This document shows, piece after piece, positions 55,979 through 64,000 of a DNA stretch of 64,000 bases. Origin of the DNA: Cryptomeria japonica. Lineage: Eukaryota; Streptophyta; Pinopsida; Cupressales; Cupressaceae. Both the position numbers and the translations under genes were made by a program. The DNA is taken from the NCBI RefSeq assembly GCF_030272615.1, contig NC_081410.1:123039640-123103639 (forward strand). Direction: 5' to 3'. The notes under the pieces are model-generated. The model saw only the letters and a list, made by a program, of their open reading frames with translations, was not told the DNA's origin and searched no databases. Position 1 is the stretch's first letter. Each line of letters starts with the position of its first letter.

Positions 55979-57908
55979 TCGCTCTGGTCCCTAGGAGAGG
56001 GACAGGAGCGACTTAAGCATTTTGGATTGATCTTCACGTTCAAAGTCACTTCCTTTACGTCCAAACTGGGGTCTTCATTCATAACTTGGAGCCTGATCGA
56101 TTCAATTTTTTGAAATGAATGCCTCCTAGACCATTTTCGCCCTGGTCCTTGACTGAAGGACAGGAGCGATTTTTGCTTTTCTCCTTGATCCTTGTCTCTT
56201 TAATTGCCAATTTACATCACAAGGCAAGCAATAATTTCATCCATTCACTCCACGCATACTCAACTTGTCCTTTGCAAGGCAAATTTGATATTCAAGTGAT
56301 TTTCGCCCTGGTCCCTTGGAGAGGGACAGGAGAGAACTTTGTGTTTGAGCTCAAAATTGCCAACTTTTGTCGTTAACTCCTTGTTCATCGCCTTCCTAAG
56401 GACATTCCGGACCTTGCATGACTTCACCTTGATATGGTTTTAGAAGGAAATGGCTGATTTAATAGAAATCGCCCTGGTCCTTGACTGGAAGGACAGGAGC
56501 GATTTTCACTTCTTTGTGCTAATCCTTGATTGTATCAACTTCCAATTGCTTTGTAAACGAAGAATATCACTTTCTCTTCCATCTTGAATCCCGGACACAA
56601 GAAATAGTACTTTGCAATGCAAGCATTTTATGTCCTTTTGAAGATTTCGCTCTGGTCCCTTGGAGAGGGAAAGGAGCGCTTTGACCATTTCCCATCACAT
56701 TTCGCAGTCTTTGTAACTTCACTCTTCTTCGAAGCGTTTCCAACATCATCGCCACCTTGTACCTTGGCATGGATTCATTAAAATTCGGAGGGGAAGGCTA
56801 AATAACCAAGATTTCGCCCTGGTCCTTGAGTGAAGGACAGGAGCGATTTTATACTTATGGCGCAAACCCTTAATCATATCAACATTAAATTGTCTTCCAG
56901 GCGTGAAACATTGCTCCTTATTCCCTTTTGAGTCTTGCAAACGAAACTGGCACTCTAAAATTAAGCACACTTGAGAATTTCGCTCTGGTCCCTGGGAGAG
57001 GGACAGGGGCGAATTAGCCAATTTGAGCAAGTTTTGTGGTCTTTTGCAACTTCGTTTCTCTTTGAAGCGTTCCAAACATCATCTCCATCATGCGTCTTGG
57101 CTTGGATCCGACCAAACTTGAAGTAAAAGGCTTGATATTCTATATTTCGCCCTGGTCCCTGACTGAAGGACAGGAGCGATTTTGCACTTATAAGCTCATT
57201 TGCATTTTGCCAACTTTCAAATTTATCTTCAATAGGTTGATTGGGGCGCCTTTCCTTCATCCCAAACTTGAAATTCGCTTTTCCTTGGTCCGTAACTTAT
57301 CCTTTGAGAAAATCGCTCTGCTCCCTGGGAGAGGGACAGGAGCGATCTCTGAAATTCGCCTTGGTCCCTGACAAAGGGACAGGAGCGATTCTGACTTTTT
57401 GGATAGATTTTCTCCATGATGGCACTTTCAAGTTATATTCAACAGATAAAGCGTACTTTCCTTGTTCTTCTCCAATCACGAAATCATTCAAATCTTGCAA
57501 GGATAAGGCAATCTTGGATTTCAAGCTCCGGTCCTTCAATGAGGGACAGGAGCGATTTTTGTCCTTGAGGTCAAAAGTTCAACTTTTCATTGTAAACGGC
57601 TAAATCCTGGCGCTCCATCATGTTTATTTCACCTTCCATTGCGTCCTTGATGCTTCAATTTGATCAAAATGAGGTCCAAAATGGTCTAAGTAAGTCATTT
57701 CGCCCTGGTCCTTGGCTGAGGGACAGGAGCGATTTGACCTTAAACTTTAAAAAACTTGCCAATTTTGAGTCTCAAAATCTTCAAAACCTCCAATTCGTGT
57801 TCAACTGCATCTCCTGGCGACCCTACACAAGACAAATAAAACAAGTTAATAACCAAGATGCATAAAATACCAATTTCGCCCTGGTCACTGGCTGAGGGAC
57901 AGGAGCGA
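55979..57908 (-). repeat. Array of 13 regularly spaced hairpins
   Basis: Thirteen copies of a 33-35 base inverted repeat, TCGCCCTGGTCC, loop of 9-10 bases, GGACAGGAGCGA, start at 55,979, 56,137, 56,303, 56,469, 56,647, 56,814, 56,980, 57,147, 57,313, 57,356, 57,521, 57,700 and 57,876. Spacing is 165-179 bp except 158 and one 43 bp step. Two versions tend to alternate, one with CCCTGGTCCTTGACTGAAGG and one with CTCTGGTCCCTGGGAGAGGG, so the larger unit is about 333 bp. Sequence between the hairpins is much less conserved. Confidence 0.93.
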
Positions 57909-58362
57909 TTTTACCCCTATAGGCCAAAATATCAAGAATTTAGGCTTTCAGTCACTTCACAAGGCAAAATTAGGTTATCTCCAAGGTCAGGGGTTAATTA
58001 TCAAACTTTCCAAAATTTGGTCAAAATTCACCCGGACAAGATCCCATAATTCCATCATTAACACTTAGGCAAAATTTGGACCTACTTTCAAAATTCCGAC
58101 TGAACCTAGACAGACAAACCTGACACCCTGACAAACTCACCCTATTTCAAAATTGCAATCCACAGGAGGATGCTCAATAATCCCTCAAAAAGGACTGGAC
58201 TTTGGCTTGAAAACATCAAAATGGAAACCCTAAGGCTTAACCCTAGTCCAGACGACTGACTCATTTACCCAAAACCCTAAAAGCAGAGAGAAGAACAAGT
58301 AGAACCGAGCAAAAAGAGGGGGTCCCCATTTTAATGGGGCGATGTGTGAAATGGTCACAACA
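57909..58362 (-). other. Left (5') end of family A copy 2
   Basis: On the minus strand the element opens with TGTTGTGACCATTTCACACA, then a CCCCATTAAAATGGGG inverted repeat and GGACCCCC. The solo unit at 25,761 opens similarly (TTTTCACACATCACCTC, then ATGGGGACCCCC). No gene is seen. Confidence 0.6.
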
Positions 58363-58968
58363 TCGTGGGACAAGAAGATACACACACAGGATGGAACAAA
58401 GGATTGGCAGTGACACCCTAGGCACAATAGTTATTTCTCCTTTGTTGTTGTCTTTGACACAACAAAGCAAGAGACTTCAGGCAAATCTGAGTGCAAGGGA
58501 GTTTAGAGTGGAGCAGTACCATTCACAAGGAAATGCAAACTGTACAGTGCTTGTGCAACCTAATCAGATGAAGGGATTGTAGGCATCTACAATATAGTAG
58601 AGGATCCAACTTATCACAGGGACCTTTGTCATTGCTGAAGTCGCGACCTTTCACATCGTTGAAGTCGCTAACCAAGGAACAGTCAAAACAGGTGCTTTAG
58701 AGGCACCCCTTATAAGGTGCATAATTGCTGATCGAATTCACCTAGTGAGGAGATATCTGTCAGCAAGGAGCCAACTTCAAGTTACATTTGTATCTGAGTG
58801 TTTGAAAATTAAGTTTACTTGTTAAAGGGCTGAGAATTGGAATATGTTTTATTTCATGTATAATGAATGTTATTTTCTAGATGTATGTTTTGAACTGAAA
58901 ACACGAGGAGTATAACTTTTTGATCTTACAATCATATATGTCCCGATGCTACTACTGTTAAGAATTAC
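58363..58968 (+). repeat. 3' LTR of element B, right part
   Basis: This part continues the LTR interrupted at 49,588 and aligns with 45,862-46,386 and 47,923-48,018 of the 5' LTR. It preserves the empty site of the nested solo LTR (TTATTTTCTAGATGTATG-type sequence near 58,870). It ends AAGAATTACA at 58,968. Confidence 0.85.
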
Positions 58969-59009
58969 ATTGTTTACTGTTTAGCTTGATAATGGGCACT
59001 CATGGGTTC

Positions 59010-59457
59010 ATCCATCCTCTTCTAAAGATAAGAATGTGGAGTTGATAAAACTAGAGGATGGATTAAGATCAGTTTTCATGGGGCGTCAAAAGATAATCCA
59101 GGGCCATCAGGGGCTGGTTGTGTGGCTCGGGATTACACAAGAAACATTATGGCTTTGGGAGCTCAAAAGCTTGAGGATGGGGTAAATAACGAAGCTGGGG
59201 CCAAAGCGTCTTTGCTTGCCATAAACCTGGCAAGCAAATTGGCGATCACAAAATTCCATTTGGAGAGGGATTCACAAATTATCATTAATGCCATAACTAA
59301 TGGAGAATCACAAGTTTGGAAAATTAACGAGTATATTAAATTAATAAGGGCCAAATTATCCATGTTCAAGGATTTCAAAAATTCGCATACTTATACAAAT
59401 AAGAATGCTCAAGTAGCAAAAGTACAAACTATCACCTTTCTTTTGTCGACTCAATGA
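59010..59457 (+). pseudogene. LINE RNase H domain fragment
   Basis: RNase H degrades RNA in RNA-DNA hybrids. Here it is the C-terminal domain type found in plant L1-like ORF2 proteins. The frame open from about 59,030 reads GWIKISFHGASKDNPGPSGA, then GCVARDYTRNIMALGAQ, EAGAKASLLAINLA and FHLERDSQIIINAI. These match the usual W-K-N-F-D-G-A-S-K-G-N-P-G pattern, the catalytic Glu helix (EAGAKA) and the ERDS Asp motif. The first catalytic Asp (FDGA) is His here. The frame stops at 59,457. No RT or endonuclease part is present, only a short 3' piece of the element. Confidence 0.8.
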
Positions 59458-60778
59458 TGATAATCATTCATTTGTTTTGATGAAGTCTGGCAACCCTCCA
59501 ATTAAACTCTGAAAATTCACTTTGACGCTTTCTTGGTGGGTCCTTTGAAAACACTCTAAAACTCTAACAACTTCTAGATGCTCTTGATGTTGAAAACTTT
59601 TTCTTCAATTGATCACCACTCAATTTTGTAGGTAGCCAATAGAATTCTGAAGAATTTGAGGAAGAGAGGGGCTCGGAGTATTCTTCTATAATTCTGAAAA
59701 TCTTTCACTGTAAAATGCAAAATCAGTCTTTGAAACCTCTGAAAATCAGGGAAAGAACTTCTATTTTCTGCTAGTGAACAGCAGAAATAAATTTGCTCGT
59801 GAATTTTGAATGGATGATGACCCTTCAATTTTGCTTTCATTTGATCAGCTTGCTGCACTTTACTTCCTTTTTACCAAAGTTTTGTAAAAGATGAACTCAG
59901 TATGAATTCGGGCTTAGGCACATTTTATGCCAATTGACCATAGTTTTCCTTCTTAAAAAATGTCAAAAGCTTATTAAAAGTGTGTCTAAACAAGGCGCAC
60001 TTCATTCACTCTCTCTGCAGCTTTTTTTTAAAAAGTATCTATTAAAAGTGTGACAGTATCAGGCACGCTTTTCTCTTATTGAATGCAGTTTTTAGAGAAA
60101 ATGATAAAAAATTTATAAAGCCGCACCTCCCTTTATCTTTTATTTGTTGTCTTTAATAAGTGTGACTAACAAGCTTTGACCATAGCTTTTCTGAAAAACT
60201 TCACAAACACATAAAACCTGCTCCTCCCTTTATTTGCTGACTTGGCATTTTGTTTTTTTGTCCTGTTCTGATTTCTTTGTACGTCACAGCTTTTTAACTT
60301 GGCTGCAGCCCTAAAAAGGACGAATTCTTTATTAAAAAAAAGCTGCTCTATTCTATTTTAATAATATCAATTATTACTTAACAAAAGTCAATAAACTATT
60401 AATAAATACTTTTTTAATTAAAATTAATATTTTAATTAAAAATTCAATTCTTAATTATCAAAAATTTTAATTTCAAAATATCAATAAATAAATTAATAAT
60501 AAAAATTAAAAATGACAGACAAATTACAAAAATGATAATTTATGACAAAAAGTTTGAAATTCTGAACCTTTACACAACAACTTGCACCTTGACTGGCAAT
60601 GATTATTTCTGACTTCAACTTTGACATACAAATGACCAATATTTGATGACAAAGGAATTTCATGCAACCAATCAAGTTTTCGACAGGGCGAAACAAGTAT
60701 AAATGCAAGAAAGGGGAATGCTTGCATCTGTTAATCCAATAGGTCAAGTCTGCATTCAAAAATAAGTTATAACATTAT
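59458..60778. other. Unassigned AT-rich stretch
   Basis: No gene is recognised. A repeated AAAAGTGTG(T/A)C-type motif with CTTTTATT occurs at 59,970-60,180, and 60,340-60,520 is extremely AT-rich. Confidence 0.4.
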
Positions 60779-62213
60779 CTGATGTCCCCATCCAAATCAG
60801 AAATACAAGATTGTTACATCATACACTATCGTCAGCTCCTTCATCAAGATTGTTACACTCAAGACATCATCTTTGTGTAGATCAGTTAATCAATATTTGC
60901 AGAGTCAGTCACAGCTATATACATACAATGATGAGGAAGTATCTATGAAGACAAAATCTCTGACATTGATAAACATTATGAGATATACAAATAAAATAGG
61001 AACTAAGATGGAGAATACATCATAATGGCACCCTAATTCTACACACTATTCAGAAGTTAGTCCAAGTGTCTGGTCAATCGCCTTGCACTAAAACCGGCTC
61101 AGACCTTTGAGAAGACGTGTAAGACAGTGACATACCATACAACGGCAATAAAAGAGATCTCATTTGAAGAATGTGACTCCTTGGAAATTACAATATGGTG
61201 AGTCAACTCCTTATGTGGAAGAAAGATAGAGGTTGATATCTCCTAATACAATGGAGAAAATAGATACGCAAAGGTATTGCCGTGAATAGTAAGATAAATT
61301 GAAACTACGGTGCTTTGGGGGAAGAATTGATAAATAATACATAGGACATCGTTGATATGGGCAACAACTATAATACTACCATGTGGGATTGAGAAGGTAT
61401 GGCAACGATTGGCTCAGGCAGCGGGTTGGTCAACATTAGCAAGGAGAGAACGATGATACAAAGGAACTCAGTCAGCTTCAAGTATTTAATATGTCGATTT
61501 TATAGAAGACAATAAATAATATCAATGACTGATGCAAGAACGAATAGTCAAGAATACTGACACTATATAACCACTAATCGATAATAGGAGAGAATATAAG
61601 AGTATGGACAGCGATTATGATTGTTTCCGTTGGGTTATGAAGAGACACAAGTGATAATAACAAAAGGAAGCAGTTACCATAACAAAGAGGTGTGATTTGT
61701 ATGAGGAAAGAAAGCGATTATGAACAAACATGAGTCATGTCCTTTACAACATAACTTATCATTTCGATTGGAAGATATATGGAGGCATTCATTTCCATTT
61801 CAGCAATCATGGATGGTGTTTTTATATTATTTCTTATTCTAGTTTGGAAGAGTTCGTGGTGAAGCAGGCTGAAGGCCTAACATCGTGTGCATAATCCAGT
61901 CAGCGATATATAAGAGACAACACCCTTATTGCATAGTTTTAAATAACAATCAGAGACAACTTCATATCCAATCAATCTCTCATCAGCATTGGTGAAAGGG
62001 GGAATTTAAAAACATGTTATTCACTCCGCATTCATATATTGTATCAATTAGGTAGAGCAAGTGACATTGAAAGGATCAATATCTATATATACTTGTGCCC
62101 ATACTATTGATTATATGATCCATAATCTAAATCTGATATTATAATCTATAATAAGTTTAAAGAAATGAAGTAATTGTCTCTTATTAGCCAATAATCCTAG
62201 AAGGGACATTACA
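60779..62213 (+). mobile_element. Solo LTR related to element D
   Basis: The block starts CTGATGTCCCC and ends AGGGACATTACA, flanked by CATTAT on both sides (60,773-60,778 and 62,214-62,219). Its right half shares AGGCTGAAGGCC, GTGCATAATCCAGTCAGCGA, a TATATAAGAGACAACACCC segment and TTGCATA with the LTRs of element D (in their sense orientation). The left half is not obviously related. It has no coding potential. Confidence 0.75.
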
Positions 62214-62219
62214 CATTAT

Positions 62220-63385
62220 GACAGTAAGTTTCTCTTCTAGTGATGCCTAAAACTCCTCCATGCTGGGGGCACCATAGGGATCATCTGCTTTCAAGAGAGT
62301 AGTACAAAAATGGTTAGAACCTTAGTATAGGATGTGGACGAGATTATTTACCATATTACACATTTAACAAACAAGATGGTCCTAAGAAGTCTCTTGTTGT
62401 CTAGGGTGATACTATGACCAATGTTATATAGTTACTCAATGGCTTGTCAGTGATCCTCTAGGCTGTCAAAGGGATGTTTTCACTTTCACCCCATCAAGCC
62501 ATGTATCAAAGTGCTCCCCAAGAGCACAACCAAGTCCATAGGAACTGTGAAATAAGGATCATTTATGTCTGTTTTATATTTGAATTTTAATAAGTTATGC
62601 ATGTTGCTCAATCACTTAAACATATAAGTTCATCTTTCATAGATTTGCAAGGCTCATTCAAGGAGGACAGGAAGGTGGAAATGCACATGATTATGCTATG
62701 GAGTTAGTGGCAAATTGACCTAAGTTATATTTCTTTCAAATTGATGTTTGTAAGAGGCTGCTTTGATCCCACAAATTCAATCTTTCAAGTAGTCCAGTTG
62801 AACATGTTTGGTCTGATAGATGAAAGAGTGGTTATGCCTAGAATCAATGGAAGATGTTGCAGATTATGGCAAGAAGTACTCCTGGAAATTATAGCCAAAC
62901 AGCCATGCTTCTTTACACCAAGATACCTGCTCAGGAATAAAAAGCTTAAAAATTCATAGCACCTACAAGATAGGAATAATGTCAAAAAATGTCACTATCT
63001 ATTGTCATTAGAATTTTGTAAGTAAGCCAAACTTGCATCTGCTTGACATGGGTCCAAATGTAGCAAATACTGAAAAAATGATGTAAAATGCTAAAGTCCT
63101 AAGTAGAACACAACATTTTAAAACTGATACCCTCTAGTTAGGTGGGACCCATAATGAGAGTCATAAATTCGACAATCAGGGGGAGGTGATGGAATAGTGC
63201 CAACTCCCACTTTAGTCACTGGTCAGTCATTGGCGTTCATGGATATAATCATATTCCCAAAGTCATAGTGAAAATCAATTGATCTCATAAGATTATGACT
63301 AGCAATCGCACTTAAGTGTAGGAATGTGTACACCAAAGAGGTCTTAGAGGTGAATTATTGGGTACTTAAGCAAATGGTGTATTGC
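62220..63385. other. Unassigned stretch
   Basis: A 72-codon frame at 62,741-62,959 has no recognisable domain. No LTR pair or repeat copy within the window matches this stretch. Confidence 0.4.
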
Positions 63386-63571
63386 CTCAAGCACACCATC
63401 CCTACATCAACATCCATGCCAATTCGATGACTAACAAGTCCAAGCCTAAAGTCCACCTCGACTCTCTCTCTCTCTTTCTGCACACCATCCTTGCACCAAC
63501 ATCCATGCCAATTCCATGACTAACAAGTCCAAGACTAAAGTCCTTGCAAGTCACAAGGGCATTTCATTTGC

Positions 63572-63644
<73 letters not shown>

Positions 63645-64000
63645 CATATTGCACCATCCCTACATCAACATCCATGCCAATTGCATGACTAACAAGTCCA
63701 AGCCCAGAGTCCACCTTGCAAGTTACAAAGGCATTTCATTTGCTAGACTCTCCATTGCACCATCCCTACGTCAACATCCAATCCAATTCCATGACTAACA
63801 AGTCCAAGCCTAAAGTCCACCTTGCAATTCACTAAGGCATTTCATTTGTCGGACTCTCTCTCTCTCTATCCCCCCCCCCCCACCTATTGCACCATCCCTA
63901 GATCAACATTCATGCCAATTCCATGACTAACAAGTCTACGCATAAAGTTCACCTTGCAAGTCACAAAGACATTTCATTTGCCAGACTCTACACTACACTA
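63386..64000. repeat. CT-rich compound satellite
   Basis: Five units of about 85-165 bp start with CACCATCCCTACATCAACAT and contain CCATGACTAACAAGTCCAAG, CACCTTGCAAGTCACAAAGG and CATTTCATTTGCCAGACTC. They differ mainly in the length of an internal (CT)n tract, longest at about 63,577-63,642. A C-run lies at 63,871-63,880. The array continues past the window edge. Confidence 0.9.

Larger units (their letters stand above)
49589..58362 (-). mobile_element. Family A element with long protein-coding frame
   Basis: This 8.77 kb insertion lies in the 3' LTR of element B, with TCGTG duplicated at 49,584-49,588 and 58,363-58,367. Read on the minus strand it begins TGTTGTGACCATTTCACACA, runs through 13 hairpins (57,908 down to 55,979), is split by a solo LTR (53,897-55,179), then has a reading frame of about 1,075 codons (53,847 to 50,622), a TATA box near 50,425, and ends CACGTCAACA at 49,589. 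The two ends are not repeats of each other, so this is not an ordinary two-LTR element. The solo unit 25,761-29,241 has the same kind of ends and a duplication but no protein, which suggests one very long LTR with the frame inside U3. Confidence 0.85.

Noticed and set aside
55979-57908. Regularly spaced hairpins resembling a CRISPR array or bacterial terminators
   Set aside because: The context is plant retroelement DNA, spacing is about 167 bp rather than 60-70 bp, there are no cas genes, and the hairpins lack a terminal T-run. They are internal repeats of an element.
50629-58362. A conventional pair of LTRs for the family A insertion
   Set aside because: The right end (58,362 inward) and the left LTR-like block (49,589-50,629) do not resemble each other beyond TGTT and ACA ends, so no LTR pair can be claimed.
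62741-62959. 72-codon frame as a host exon
   Set aside because: No recognisable motif and no supporting frames nearby.
63544-63798. Frame rich in Ser-Leu repeats
   Set aside because: It is a translation of the CT microsatellite.

Overview
This 64 kb window looks like nuclear intergenic DNA of a seed plant, most likely a conifer. It is AT-rich, has no convincing host gene, and is almost entirely retrotransposon debris in nested layers. The conifer call is an inference from repeat density, very long LTR-like units and mostly non-autonomous elements. No tRNA, rRNA, CRISPR or prokaryotic feature was found. Layout, left to right: 1-5 kb holds old unrecognised repeats. From about 5.1 to 29.5 kb a very decayed Ty3/gypsy copy on the minus strand can be followed in pieces: gag N-terminus at 29.24-29.54 kb, gag at 25.42-25.76 and 20.44-20.79 kb, last zinc knuckle and protease at 11.2-12.28 kb, RT/RNase H at 8.88-9.24 kb, integrase at 5.08-5.48 kb. 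It is split by younger insertions: a 3.5 kb solo LTR-like unit (25,761-29,241), a complete 4.6 kb non-autonomous LTR element (20,795-25,414, minus, TSD TCAAG), a second Ty3/gypsy element of the same family on the plus strand (12,279-about 17,443, with 5' LTR, gag, protease, RT, RNase H, but no integrase or 3' LTR), and further members of the family I call A. 

The middle (30-44 kb) holds a gag-only LTR element (about 31.2-35.63 kb), several tandem duplications, a solo LTR (36,721-40,577) and, nested in it, a complete 2.1 kb LTR element with both LTRs, a tRNA-Met primer site and a perfect TGCAT duplication (37,232-39,333). The right part (45-59 kb) is an LTR element (element B) whose 5' LTR contains a nested solo LTR (46,387-47,922, TSD TTTTC) and whose 3' LTR is split by an 8.8 kb minus-strand family A element (49,589-58,362, TSD TCGTG). 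That element is itself split by another solo LTR (53,897-55,179, TSD ATGTA). A LINE RNase H fragment, one more solo LTR (60,779-62,213) and a CT-rich satellite finish the window. 

The most unusual item is family A. Its units start TGTTGTGACC or TGTGAGG and end CAACA with 5 bp duplications, but the two ends are not direct repeats of each other. The promoter-like TATA box lies near the right end. Two copies carry, upstream of the TATA box, a long reading frame (about 1,075 codons in the better copy) for a protein I do not recognise. The better copy also has 13 regularly spaced hairpins, mostly 165-179 bp apart. I read these units as giant (solo) LTRs with a protein-coding frame in U3, or as an unusual non-autonomous element; a genome-wide search would decide. 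Many other LTRs here share extended termini TGTAATGTCCCC / GGGGACATTACA although their bodies differ, which suggests mobilisation by one type of integrase supplied elsewhere.
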